Shown piece after piece: positions 36,714-44,989 of a stretch of DNA of 64,000 nucleotides; positions within the stretch are counted from its first letter, which is position 1; every line of letters starts with the position of its first letter. The position numbers and the translations under genes are program-made. The notes under the pieces were generated by a model that was given only the letters and a program-made list of their open reading frames with translations, ran no database searches and was not told the origin of the DNA. This stretch comes from Amycolatopsis benzoatilytica AK 16/65 (GTDB lineage Bacteria > Actinomycetota > Actinomycetes > Mycobacteriales > Pseudonocardiaceae), in contig NZ_KB912942.1 of the NCBI RefSeq assembly GCF_000383915.1, forward strand, positions 2,640,561 to 2,704,560. Reading direction: 5' to 3'.

Positions 36714-37070
36714 TCAATCAGCGAGATCGAGTCCGTAGATTCCCGCTACCTCCTTGGCCCATTGGCGGGATCGTTCGGGGGCGTTGAGCAGTTGTTGCTG
36801 TGCCCACTGCTCGGGCGTCGGGAGCGCAGGCACCGCGTCAGGGGTGTCGCACCGGGCGCGTCGCGCGGCGGCGGTCTGCCGGTTTCTGCTCTGCGTTTTC
36901 GGCGGACTCTCCTGCTGCGCATTGTCCCCATCTTCGCCGGTACCGTCGGTGTCACCGCTGCTGGCGGGTTGAGGCTCGTGGGTGAGGCCATCGTCGCTGC
37001 CTTTCGTCCTGCTGTGCGGTGTCGTCGGTCGGCGGGTGGCCCCGGCGGTGCCGGGTGATTTAGGCACCAT
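36714..37070 (-). CDS. Small acidic protein, last gene of the transfer operon (118 aa)
   Basis: 118 residues from an ATG at 37070, overlapping the translocase gene by 11 bases. The first 75 residues are disordered and rich in Ser, Thr, Asp and Gln; the last 45 form a conserved-looking helix pair (PTPEQWAQQQLLNAPERSRQWAKEVAGIYGLDLAD). This tail resembles small proteins encoded beside tra genes of actinomycete elements. A longer in-frame extension upstream is only the shadow of the translocase gene. Function unknown. Confidence 0.6.
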   Translation of the reverse strand: MVPKSPGTAGATRRPTTPHSRTKGSDDGLTHEPQPASSGDTDGTGEDGDNAQQESPPKTQSRNRQTAAARRARCDTPDAVPALPTPEQWAQQQLLNAPERSRQWAKEVAGIYGLDLAD

Positions 37071-39411
37071 CGGCAGCCGTGGGGAGGGAGTCCGGCCATG
37101 CGGTTTCCCCGCCGTGATTCGAGGGGCTTCCGGCGGCGTCCCGGGAGGTGTCGAAGCGCCTCCCCTTGCCACGTTTTCCCTGCTCGGAGGGGGGAGTCGG
37201 GGTGTTTCCGCGGTCGGGGAGAACTCCCCGGCTCCCCTCGCCCTCCCTGGGCTCTTCCCCCTCTTGTTCGTCCTCCCGCGTGGCGAGCGCGGATGACACG
37301 TCGTCGGCGCGTACAACCATGACACCATGGGATTTGGCCGGGGCCAGACCGTGCCGGGTGAGGGCGGCCGAGAGGTCGGTCAACGTCCATCCGCCGTACT
37401 CGTCGGGGTTGTGAGCGATGAGCCGGGCGAGCACGGTTTGCGTCCTGACCCGCTTCTCCCCGGCGCACGCCTCCGCGATGTCGGCTAGGTGGTCGGCCGG
37501 TGCCGGTTGTTCGTTCTCCTTTGCTGTGGTGAGGGCGACCGGCCGCCCGTGTTCGGCGAGCAAGGCCATAGCGCGGGCGACGACCGGAGTCACCAGGTCG
37601 GTTCCGTCCTCAAAGGTCACGTAGAAGGTGCGGACCAGTTCCCACGGCTCGTCGGTGATTCCGACGGCCACACACGTGCCCCGGTCGGTCTTCATCCGCA
37701 GTTCGGTCGCGCGGATGCCCGCCCGATACCGGCCGGCGCCCAGCAGCCCGTCATTGGCGATGTGGTCGGCCACGGCGAACGCCACCCCGCACGAGACGTT
37801 GCGGGTGATCTCCTTGGGAATGCTGTCTTTCGTGGGCGACTGCGTGGCTAGAAGAAGGATGATCCCGTACTTGCGGCCGCGTTTGATCAACCGCACGGCC
37901 AGTTCTTCGGCCTGCCGCCCGTATTTTTTGTGCTGGAACAGTTCGTGACACTCGTCGATGGCCAGGATCAGCGGGTGCAGCCCGAGCCCCGGCCGGTCGG
38001 CGAGCTTGCGCGAGACCTTCGGCGGCCGCCCCGGCTGGGAGCCCAACGTTCGGCCGCGTCGTTCCATCTCCTCCGTGAGGTCCCTCAACGCCGTCACGGC
38101 ATCGGCCGCGACTGAGTCGTCCATCCCCATCCGGTAGCGGCTCAGGCGCGGGGCCAGCGGTTCGAAATCGGGACTCTCGCCCATGACGAAGACCCACAGT
38201 TCGGCGGTGGGGTCCAGAGCTGCGCCGAGCAGCAGCGTCCGCATCGCCGAGGTCTTGCCCTGCCCCGGACGGCCGCCGATGAGCCAGTTCGCTTCGAGCA
38301 GCGGCGCGTTGACGATCAGGCCGCGCTGAGTCAGCCCGAACGGCACGCCCATGAACACGTCGGCTACGCCGTCGTGCAACAGCGGCCAGTCGCCTGCCCC
38401 GCCTTGCAAGGTGCCCTTGTCGGCCACCCAGAGATCCAGCACTCCGTCTTCATCGCCTTTGGTGGGCCAGGTTTCCAGTGATGCGCGCCCGAGGTTGGCG
38501 GCGAGCGTGGGACGGCGGTCGGCGACCATGTCGGCGGTCACCCCGAGCGGCAGGCGGATGCGAGCGAAGGTGCCGTCCCCGTCCTTGCGCGCAGCAGTGA
38601 GGTAGACGAGTTCCCCGCCGCTCTTGAAGAACGCGTTCAGAGGTGCGACCCCAAGATGCGCGAGGGCACGGGAGATCAGCCGTTCGTCCACCCAGGAATC
38701 GGCGTCCGCCCGGTCCGGCTGAGTCAGCCACGCTGCGCCGGGGGTGCGGTCGCGTCCTTCCCACACTGCCGCCACGGCCCAGCCGATCGGCCCGAGAGCT
38801 GCCAGCCACGAGACCGTGAACCGGACCGCTGCCACGCAGAAATCCCGCACGTCGTAGACCGCGACGAGCCAGCGCGGCATGTCCGCCCGATCGACCAGCA
38901 TCTCGACCAGTGCGAGCAAGACCAGCACCACTGTGAGCACGGCGGCCGTGACCAACGCCCGGCGCATCCCGATACCGAGTTTTGCCCATCGCGCTTTGGC
39001 ATCTGCGCGGATGGTCTCCTGCGCGTCCCGGCGGGCTTGAGTATCCCCCGACATCCGGGCTTGCCGCACGTCGCTGCGTAGATCCGCGTAAGTGGCCCCC
39101 GTCCAAGCTTTCGCGACCCACCGGCCGTGCCCGCGCAGCAAGAACCACAATAGCCGCGCCACATCGACCGGGAATTTCCGCACGCGATAGGCGAGCAGAC
39201 CCCGCCACCGTGCGACCCGCCCGGACTCCCGGACGCGGCCGATCAGGTACCCCGTGCACTCGATGAACGCCCGACGCACCACGGGTACCGGCCGCCGCTC
39301 CGCCCTCTCTGCATTCTGCCCGGTGTCGGACACGACTTCCGCGTCATAGATCTTCGGCACTAGCTCGCCCGTGCGGTTCTCCGTGCTCTGCGGGTTCTCG
39401 GCGGCGTTCAT
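37060..39411 (-). CDS. FtsK/TraB-type DNA translocase for element transfer
   Basis: 783 residues. Two membrane regions (about 150-173 and 192-217) are followed by an FtsK/SpoIIIE ATPase: Walker A GGRPGQGKTSAM (379-390), Walker B region LILAIDECHELF (about 474-485), and LLLATQSPTKDSIPKEI. A winged-helix-like C-terminal domain (about 650-700) could read recognition repeats as TraB does. The final 70 residues are charged and disordered. In actinomycete elements one such hexameric motor moves double-stranded DNA between cells. It overlaps the DUF2637 gene by ATGA. Confidence 0.9.
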   Translation of the reverse strand: MNAAENPQSTENRTGELVPKIYDAEVVSDTGQNAERAERRPVPVVRRAFIECTGYLIGRVRESGRVARWRGLLAYRVRKFPVDVARLLWFLLRGHGRWVAKAWTGATYADLRSDVRQARMSGDTQARRDAQETIRADAKARWAKLGIGMRRALVTAAVLTVVLVLLALVEMLVDRADMPRWLVAVYDVRDFCVAAVRFTVSWLAALGPIGWAVAAVWEGRDRTPGAAWLTQPDRADADSWVDERLISRALAHLGVAPLNAFFKSGGELVYLTAARKDGDGTFARIRLPLGVTADMVADRRPTLAANLGRASLETWPTKGDEDGVLDLWVADKGTLQGGAGDWPLLHDGVADVFMGVPFGLTQRGLIVNAPLLEANWLIGGRPGQGKTSAMRTLLLGAALDPTAELWVFVMGESPDFEPLAPRLSRYRMGMDDSVAADAVTALRDLTEEMERRGRTLGSQPGRPPKVSRKLADRPGLGLHPLILAIDECHELFQHKKYGRQAEELAVRLIKRGRKYGIILLLATQSPTKDSIPKEITRNVSCGVAFAVADHIANDGLLGAGRYRAGIRATELRMKTDRGTCVAVGITDEPWELVRTFYVTFEDGTDLVTPVVARAMALLAEHGRPVALTTAKENEQPAPADHLADIAEACAGEKRVRTQTVLARLIAHNPDEYGGWTLTDLSAALTRHGLAPAKSHGVMVVRADDVSSALATREDEQEGEEPREGEGSRGVLPDRGNTPTPPSEQGKRGKGRRFDTSRDAAGSPSNHGGETAWPDSLPTAADGA

Positions 39412-40136
39412 CGGGCATCGCCCCCGTTCTCAGTGATGAGGGTGGCGGCCAGACGGGAGGACAGCCCGCGTGAACAGCCGGTGACCTCCCGTACCCATGC
39501 CGGGGAAACCACCGTCTCCGGCGTCCGAGCCTCCCGAGCAACGGTCAGGTATTCCGTGAACGACGTGCGGTGCCGACGCTGCGAGTCCTTGCCCGCCGAC
39601 CCACCCGGACCAGGCGCGGAAAGATCGGTCTCAACTTCGGCCGGCGCCGTTGCGGCCGGGCGCGCACTTGTCTGAAGAGCGGCGTTCATGAACGCCGCCG
39701 ACCGGGACACGGCCATGGCAGTGCCGAGCTTGTCCCGCAGGTCGGTCACTGCCTCGGCGGCGACGAACACCACCAGCGGCGGCACCGAATGCAACACCAC
39801 CCCGGCTGGGCTCCCGGCGGTGAACGCTTCCCACGTGTTCATGACGTACGTGGCCGCGAGCGTGAACCACTTGGCCGCCCGCACCCACCGACCGGTGCCG
39901 ACCCCGTGCCGTGCGGTCACCTGCTCGGCACGCAGGATCGCAAGCAGCACCACCGACACCATCGGGTCCAGCAGCCACGCCGTGCACCACGGCAGCGACC
40001 AGGCCGCCGCACCCTGCGCGGCGAACTGCTGGACGTTGGTCATCGTGAACGCCAGCCCAAGCAACACACCCGACCAGCACAAACGATCCACCTGTACCGC
40101 AACCCGGTCCACCGATTCGGCCCCAACAGCGTTCAT
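39408..40136 (-). CDS. DUF2637 membrane protein of the transfer operon
   Basis: 242 residues. Four hydrophobic segments (about 20-40, 52-68, 86-102 and 108-130) form a DUF2637 domain, commonly encoded by actinomycete conjugative elements next to the FtsK-like gene. The C-terminal 100 residues are soluble, with a disordered Pro/Ala linker and a helix-turn-helix-like end (VREVTGCSRGLSSRLAATLI). It overlaps both neighbours by ATGA, and may help spread or anchor the translocase; this is inference. Confidence 0.82.
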   Translation of the reverse strand: MNAVGAESVDRVAVQVDRLCWSGVLLGLAFTMTNVQQFAAQGAAAWSLPWCTAWLLDPMVSVVLLAILRAEQVTARHGVGTGRWVRAAKWFTLAATYVMNTWEAFTAGSPAGVVLHSVPPLVVFVAAEAVTDLRDKLGTAMAVSRSAAFMNAALQTSARPAATAPAEVETDLSAPGPGGSAGKDSQRRHRTSFTEYLTVAREARTPETVVSPAWVREVTGCSRGLSSRLAATLITENGGDAR

Positions 40137-40468
40137 CGGCGCTCACCGCCTCGGCGGCGTCCCGTGGTGTCGAGAGACGTGACCGTCAGGACGCGGGTCA
40201 GGACGTAGGCGGCGATCAGGTCCGGCGCGCCGAGGACCACCAGCACCAACGCCGGGTTGTGCGCATGGGTGATCACCAGCCACTGAACGCCCATGAACGC
40301 CGCGCCCATGAACAGGACACGCCCGGCGAGCGAGACCACGCGGGAGCCTTCGCGAGCCGCATCCGCTGCCCGCCGTGCCTTCCGCGCGCCGTACCGCCAC
40401 ACCATGAAAAGCGCCGTCAGCGCACCGGCTCCGACGAGAATCTGTGTCGACGTCAGGTTGAGCGTCAT
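40133..40468 (-). CDS. Small membrane protein of the transfer operon (111 aa)
   Basis: 111 residues with three hydrophobic segments (about 5-24, 48-66 and 72-94) and basic loops (RYGARKARRAAD, RRRGGERR), giving an inside-positive pattern. It is coupled by ATGA overlaps to the WhiB-like gene before it and the DUF2637 gene after it. It may correspond to the small Spd (spread) membrane proteins of Streptomyces elements, but no sequence family was recognised. Confidence 0.7.
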   Translation of the reverse strand: MTLNLTSTQILVGAGALTALFMVWRYGARKARRAADAAREGSRVVSLAGRVLFMGAAFMGVQWLVITHAHNPALVLVVLGAPDLIAAYVLTRVLTVTSLDTTGRRRGGERR

Positions 40469-40800
40469 CGCGCATCACCGCCTTGGCGGCGGTGGAGCCA
40501 CACCGGGCAGAGGGCACGCCGGTCGGTGTCCGGCAATGCACCCCACACGCCAAGCGCGTCCGACCCGGCAGTGCGAAGGTCCAGCTCCCGGCACTCGTCG
40601 ATCACCGGGCAACCGGCACACATGCGGAACGCCAGCTCCCGGTCCGGCGTAGTTTCGCCGGACAGCTGGGGAAAGTCGGCCCGGTCGAACGCCCAGAAGC
40701 ACAGGCCGTCGCGGGCTACCACTTCGCTCAGGACGTCGTCCGGAACTTCGGCGTACCGGTCGAGCTGAGCAGCCATCTCCTCGTAGTCGTAATCGGTCAT
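40465..40800 (-). CDS. WhiB-like iron-sulfur regulator
   Basis: 111 residues with the four WhiB cysteines: Cys34, Cys61, Cys64 and Cys70 (CxF then CAGCPVIDEC). The usual G(V/I)WGG turn appears as GVWGAL (84-89), followed by a short basic tail (WLHRRQGGDAR). WhiB-like proteins bind a [4Fe-4S] cluster and region 4 of the major sigma factor. Its place as second gene in a transfer operon suggests redox- or growth-linked control of transfer. Coupled to neighbours by ATGA overlaps. Confidence 0.88.
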   Translation of the reverse strand: MTDYDYEEMAAQLDRYAEVPDDVLSEVVARDGLCFWAFDRADFPQLSGETTPDRELAFRMCAGCPVIDECRELDLRTAGSDALGVWGALPDTDRRALCPVWLHRRQGGDAR

Positions 40801-40991
40801 CGCGCACCGCCGTCGAGCACGCGCCGCAGTTCGGCGGCGGAGATGACGAGCCGGGAGCGCCGACGCTCCGCGCGGAGCGTGCCGACCCGGATTGCGCGGC
40901 TTACCTCGTCTCGGTCGACGCCGAGAATCCACGCGGCATCGGCCAGGGAGTAGAACGCCGGTCCACCGGCGTCAGGAGAGTTCTTAGTCAT
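40797..40991 (-). CDS. Excisionase-like helix-turn-helix protein (64 aa)
   Basis: 64 residues forming a MerR/HTH-17 type winged helix: FYSLADAAWILGVDRDEVSRAIRVGTLRAERRRSRLVISAAELRRVL. Such proteins are excisionases (Xis) of tyrosine-integrase elements or BldC-like regulators. Here the integrase is of the serine type, so it may be a recombination directionality factor or the operon regulator. It is first in the transfer operon and divergent from an XRE gene. Confidence 0.8.
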   Translation of the reverse strand: MTKNSPDAGGPAFYSLADAAWILGVDRDEVSRAIRVGTLRAERRRSRLVISAAELRRVLDGGAR

Positions 40992-41159
40992 TAGTTGAGT
41001 CCCTTGAAGTCACGAACGATAATTTCATCGCGAATATCACGCTGATTTAGTCGCTTCGGAGCACGCGAATAGTCCGAACGCGCGACGCGGTGTCGATCTC
41101 GACCCCGCGGATTCCGTTAAGCGCTAATGTCGGCGCTGAGGCGGACCACGGAGGAATGG

Positions 41160-41540
41160 GTGTCGGAAGACTGGGCGGCGGTCGCGAGGGCCATCAACGA
41201 GCGCGTCCACGAGCTCGGCTGGAAACAACGCGAACTGGCCGAACGCGCGCAGGTCTCCCAGGCGATCGTCCGCGAAATCCAGAACCACACCGTGGAGCGC
41301 AAGCGCAGCGATCGGACGCTCGAAGCGCTGGCCCTGGCCCTCGACCTGCACCCGCAACACCTGGTCGCCGTGCTGCACGGCCGCATCCCGCCGGCGCCCG
41401 GCCAACCGCGCGAGGACATGGAAGACGCCGTGTCCGCGCGGCTGGCGGTCATCGAGCGCAGGCTGTCCGACATCACCGACGAACTGGCGGCGCTGCGCGG
41501 CGACATCGCCGACGCACTGAGTCGGCCCGACAGGCATTAG
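41160..41540 (+). CDS. XRE-family regulator of the element
   Basis: 126 residues from a GTG at 41160 preceded at 5 bases by GGAGG; an ATG at 41127 has no such site. The helix-turn-helix is WKQRELAERAQVSQAIVREIQ, followed by a C-terminal coiled coil (AVIERRLSDITDELAALRGDIADAL) for dimerisation. It faces the transfer operon across an AT-richer promoter region, so it is a likely repressor of transfer (KorSA-like role). Confidence 0.8.
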   Translation: MSEDWAAVARAINERVHELGWKQRELAERAQVSQAIVREIQNHTVERKRSDRTLEALALALDLHPQHLVAVLHGRIPPAPGQPREDMEDAVSARLAVIERRLSDITDELAALRGDIADALSRPDRH

Positions 41541-41669
41541 GAGCGCCATGCCTGGGGGCGGCGACGGCCTTTGCGTCCGGCGAATCGGTTCGTTTCCGTT
41601 TGCGTTCATGCCTCAAGGAAACGGCACCGGGACACGTTTTCGCAGGTGGCTGAGGTTAACCGCGGCTCC

Positions 41670-41689
41670 ATTAACTGCAATTAACTGCG
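41670..41689 (+). promoter_or_regulatory. Tandem ATTAACTGCR repeats before the XRE-TPR gene
   Basis: Two adjacent 10-bp direct repeats, ATTAACTGCA and ATTAACTGCG, lie 25 bases before the XRE-TPR start. The core TAACTGCG also occurs at 44642-44649 before the paralogous gene, suggesting shared control. Confidence 0.5.
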
Positions 41690-41713
41690 CAGGTCAAAGC
41701 GGTTATCAGCGGG

Positions 41714-42856
41714 GTGGAACCGTTGGCTGAGACAAGGCTTCAAGCGGTTCGCCGCAACCTCGGATACAAGGCCGACGACGTCATCAAGATGCTTCTTCGC
41801 CGAGCCGACACGCTTGCTGTTCCCGTCATGTCGGCGACCAGCCTCAAAACCAAGTTGTCGCGTTGGGAGAACGGCCGCGAAGCGGTCAGCCAGCCGTACC
41901 GGCGACTCTTCCGCGACGTCTACGGCCGGACCAACGAAGAACTCGGCTTCCCCGAAGAGGAGGCGAACGACGAAGCGGACGAGCTGATCTCACGGCTAGC
42001 CCAAGCCCGCTCGGTCGACGCCGGGACAGTCGAGATCTTCCGGCGACAGGTCGACCAGGCTCGACATGTCGACCGCCGGTTCGGAGGCGTCGCACTGCTC
42101 GATCAGCTCCGCAGCAGCATCGAGCAGATTCAAGACCTACTGGCCTTCAGCACGACGCACGGGCAACGCCATGCATTGGCTGGCGTGCTGACCGAGGCTT
42201 CCGCGCTAGCCGGGTGGGAAGCGCTCGACCGCAACGCAATCCGTCAATCGTGGGAGCACCACGAGACCGCGAAGGCGGCCGCGCGCGAAGCTGATTCGCC
42301 GATCCTGCTCGCGCACTCAACGGCGCAACAGGCATTCATCTTGATCGACCTCGGCGAAGTCGAGTCGGCCGTCGGCCAGCTGGCCGAAGCGCGCGCACTT
42401 GCGGCACGCACGGCTCCGCCGGTGCTCCGCGCATGGATGGCAGCAGCGCACGGGGAAGGGCTTGCGGCGGCAGGGCAGCGGGACGCCGCGCTCAGGGCGT
42501 TCGACTCAGCGGGTACGCAACTGCCCGCTGACCCTGTGGACCCGGCGTTGCCGTTCCTCTTTCTTGGCGGAGCGCACCTTGACCGGTGGCGCGGCAACGC
42601 GTTGAGCAAGCTCGGCGAACCGGATGCGATCCAGCAGCTTGCCGCCGCGCTGCCTCGCCTTCCGCCGGACTTCATCCGCGCCAAAACCGGAATGCTGGTC
42701 GACCTGGCTTTCGCTCACGCGGCGGCTGGCGATCGAGACGCCGCGCTCGATCACGCGCGGCAAGCACGTCGGCTTGCCGCGCAGATCAAGTCAGACCGTC
42801 AGCTACGCCGTCTCAGCGGACTGATCTTGCCCGGCAGCGCCTCCGCCATTGCGTGA
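41714..42856 (+). CDS. XRE-TPR regulator, paralogue A
   Basis: 380 residues from a GTG at 41714 (a TTG at 41723 is possible). The N-terminal helix-turn-helix (about 10-70, TSLKTKLSRWENGREAVSQPYRRLFRDVYG) is followed by about 260 residues of TPR-like helical repeats (LAHSTAQQAFILIDLGEVESAVGQLAEARALA, LDRWRGNALSKLGEPDAIQQL). The layout matches peptide- or protein-sensing XRE-TPR regulators. The last 54 bases overlap the 3' end of the Nudix gene on the other strand. A paralogue lies at 43400-44566. Confidence 0.85.
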   Translation: MEPLAETRLQAVRRNLGYKADDVIKMLLRRADTLAVPVMSATSLKTKLSRWENGREAVSQPYRRLFRDVYGRTNEELGFPEEEANDEADELISRLAQARSVDAGTVEIFRRQVDQARHVDRRFGGVALLDQLRSSIEQIQDLLAFSTTHGQRHALAGVLTEASALAGWEALDRNAIRQSWEHHETAKAAAREADSPILLAHSTAQQAFILIDLGEVESAVGQLAEARALAARTAPPVLRAWMAAAHGEGLAAAGQRDAALRAFDSAGTQLPADPVDPALPFLFLGGAHLDRWRGNALSKLGEPDAIQQLAAALPRLPPDFIRAKTGMLVDLAFAHAAAGDRDAALDHARQARRLAAQIKSDRQLRRLSGLILPGSASAIA

Positions 42857-43390
42857 CGCGATGTAGTACAGCAGCGGAACCAGCGCTCCCGCGCCAAGGA
42901 TTTCCTTACGCAGAGCCAGTTCCGGAATCCTGGACAGCGGAACCCACTCCAGACGACCGACTTCCTCAGTATCGGTCGGCTCGCCGACCTTTTCGGCCTC
43001 GCGCCACAGATAGACGTCGGTCGGTGCCGTCACCTGGCCCGGCAGCGGCTCGAAGCCGATCAGGTGCTCGGCCTCTCCGATTGGCTGATAGCCGCTTTCC
43101 TCGCGGATCTCACGCGCGGCCGTTTCGGCGGGGTCCTCGCCGTCCTCCACCAGGCCGCCGAGCAGTTCGTACCCCCACTGCTCAGTGGCGAACCGGTAGC
43201 GCCACAGCATCAGGACCTGGTCCTGATCGTTCACAATCAGACCGATCGCGATGGGGGCCAGATGGACAACGTGGTACTCCCAGCGCTCCCCGTTCGGTGC
43301 TTGAACGTCTGTCAGCCCGAGGCGCACCCACTTGTTGTCGTAGACGGTCCGTTCGCCGAAGGTCTCCCAGGACCCAACCTCGTCAGTCAC
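42803..43390 (-). CDS. Nudix hydrolase of the element
   Basis: 195 residues with a perfect Nudix box (GGLVEDGEDPAETAAREIREESGY, residues about 76-98; Gx5Ex7REUxEExGU). The domain resembles ADP-ribose pyrophosphatases: LAPIAIGLIVNDQDQVLMLWRYRFATEQWGYEL. Nudix genes are known in pSAM2-type elements, where one acts in the transfer-control circuit. It follows the XRE-TPR paralogue B by 9 bases on the same strand and overlaps paralogue A convergently by 54 bases. Confidence 0.92.
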   Translation of the reverse strand: MTDEVGSWETFGERTVYDNKWVRLGLTDVQAPNGERWEYHVVHLAPIAIGLIVNDQDQVLMLWRYRFATEQWGYELLGGLVEDGEDPAETAAREIREESGYQPIGEAEHLIGFEPLPGQVTAPTDVYLWREAEKVGEPTDTEEVGRLEWVPLSRIPELALRKEILGAGALVPLLYYIASRNGGGAAGQDQSAETA

Positions 43391-43399
43391 CCCGGGAGC

Positions 43400-44566
43400 C
43401 TAGCGCGATTCGATGCGAGCCTTAAGACGTTCAAGGCGGCGATGCTGGCGCGCCGAACCGATGTCGGCTGCGAGGGTCTGCGCGCGGCGGATGTGCGCCC
43501 TGGCTTGTTCGTGTTCCCGCATCGCGACAAACGCCGTCGCCAGGTCAACCCGCAGCGCGGTCTCCGCTCGCACGAACGTCGGATCGAGCCGGTTGAGCGC
43601 GTCCGTCAGCACATCAACCGCTTCCGGCTCACCAATCCTGGCCAGTGCGTGGCCTCGCCAGCGCCCCAGGTGGACCGCGTCCAACGCGAGATACGGTCCG
43701 GTGTCCTGCTGGTCGTCGCCCACCAGCAGCGAGGCAGCGTGATCGAACGCGCGCAGGCTCGCCGAGCGCTGGCCGTCAGCGGCGAGCACCTCGCCGTGCG
43801 CGGCGGCCAGCCATGACCTGAGCAGGCGGTTCGTACTGCGGTCCGCGTCCCGGCGAACGGTCTCCATTAAGTCGACCGCCGCCGCCGAATCTCCTATATC
43901 CAGCAACACGAACGCCTGGCCCGCCCGCGTGTGCGCCTCGAACGCGGGGTCCGCCGGTTCCTTGGCGGCCGCCGTCCCGCGCTCATAGTGCTGCCACGCT
44001 TGTGACACATTGCCCAGGTCAAGCGCCTGCCAACCGGCGAGCGTTCGCAACTCTGAAAGCAAGGCCGCCAGCTTTTCGCGTGTGGTCGGCATGACGCTGT
44101 GACCCGTCAGCTTGCCGACCTGATCGATCTTCGCGACCACCTCATCGTGCGCGAGGATCGCGCCCAACTGCCGGTCAAGCCGACGCGTGACGTTGAGCTG
44201 ATCCCGCAAGAAGCCAAGCAGCGTGTCATCAACGCGGGCAGACGCCCGGAGCAAGGCCCGGAACTCCCCGTCGTCGGTGGTCTTCCGGGATTCCCGAGGC
44301 GGGGCAAGCAACTCGTCAATTCCGACGCCGAAGATCCTCTCCAGTAGCCTCGCAGTGGCGGGCTGAGGTCGGCCTAACGGCTTGCCGCCGTCACCGCGCC
44401 CGGAGGCGAGCCGCTTCACATGCCGCGCACTGAGCGTGCCGGGTTCGCCGCAGTCCTTCCCGAAGTTCGTCGCGAACGTGGAGAACTCTTCATAGGTCTC
44501 GTGCCGCTCGCGGATGAGGTGTTCGAGCACAGTGCGCGGAGGGCGTGACTCCTGCTCATGGCCCAT
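43400..44566 (-). CDS. XRE-TPR regulator, paralogue B
   Basis: 388 residues from an ATG at 44566 with GGGAG upstream. An N-terminal helix-turn-helix (FATNFGKDCGEPGTLSARHVKRLASG) precedes TPR-like repeats that align with paralogue A: LAGWQALDLGNVSQAWQHYERGTAAAKE, SWLAAAHGEVLAADGQRSASLRAFDHA, LGRWRGHALARIGEPEAVDVL. It is the first gene of a two-gene unit with the Nudix hydrolase. Regulation by the CGCTGA-TG-TCAGCG palindrome and TAACTGCG motif upstream is inferred. Confidence 0.85.
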   Translation of the reverse strand: MGHEQESRPPRTVLEHLIRERHETYEEFSTFATNFGKDCGEPGTLSARHVKRLASGRGDGGKPLGRPQPATARLLERIFGVGIDELLAPPRESRKTTDDGEFRALLRASARVDDTLLGFLRDQLNVTRRLDRQLGAILAHDEVVAKIDQVGKLTGHSVMPTTREKLAALLSELRTLAGWQALDLGNVSQAWQHYERGTAAAKEPADPAFEAHTRAGQAFVLLDIGDSAAAVDLMETVRRDADRSTNRLLRSWLAAAHGEVLAADGQRSASLRAFDHAASLLVGDDQQDTGPYLALDAVHLGRWRGHALARIGEPEAVDVLTDALNRLDPTFVRAETALRVDLATAFVAMREHEQARAHIRRAQTLAADIGSARQHRRLERLKARIESR

Positions 44567-44641
44567 CCCGCACTCCCGTCCTGCCGTGGCCCCTCCGGGG
44601 CACCGCGGTGGCCCTTCCATGACCTTTCGATGAAATCAGTC

Positions 44642-44664
44642 TAACTGCGACGCTGATGTCAGCG
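44642..44664. promoter_or_regulatory. TAACTGCG motif and CGCTGA-TG-TCAGCG palindrome
   Basis: In the divergent region between paralogue B (start 44566) and the 86-residue gene (start 44729). The perfect 6-2-6 palindrome is at 44651-44664; TAACTGCG at 44642 repeats the motif found before paralogue A. Confidence 0.5.
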
Positions 44665-44728
44665 CAGCTAGTGGCGCCGGCCAGTTGGATCACCGACTGC
44701 GGAAGGCCTGGTGGATCGGAGGTTTCTC

Positions 44729-44989
44729 ATGGGCTGGTGGATCAGCTACGACGGCACAGAGATCGACACAGATCCGGACACCGGTTCGGTCATCTGTGAG
44801 GACCAGACTGTCCGGATCTTCGCCGAGTCCATGCTGAGCCACATCCAGCGAGGCATCACCGTCAAGGCGCTTGCCGAGCGGACCGGGCTCGACGAGTTCC
44901 TGATCGGCGTCGCGCTCGACGTCGCCCGGGAACATCGGCTCTGGGCTGACACTGGCGAGATCATCGCTGCGCACGGGCTGGCCGAATGA
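44729..44989 (+). CDS. Small protein coupled to the DUF5753 regulator (86 aa)
   Basis: 86 residues from an ATG at 44729, which follows GGAGG by 6 bases (a GTG at 44711 lacks a site). It begins MGWWISYDGTEIDTDPDTGSVICEDQTVRIF and has a helical C-terminal half (LAERTGLDEFLIGVALDVAREHRLW) that could be a helix-turn-helix. The stop overlaps the DUF5753 gene start by ATGA, so the two work together. No family recognised. Confidence 0.7.
   Translation: MGWWISYDGTEIDTDPDTGSVICEDQTVRIFAESMLSHIQRGITVKALAERTGLDEFLIGVALDVAREHRLWADTGEIIAAHGLAE

Noticed and set aside
40797..40991. Reading the excisionase-like protein as proof of a tyrosine integrase element
   Set aside because: Only a large serine integrase is present; no tyrosine recombinase motif or tRNA target was found.
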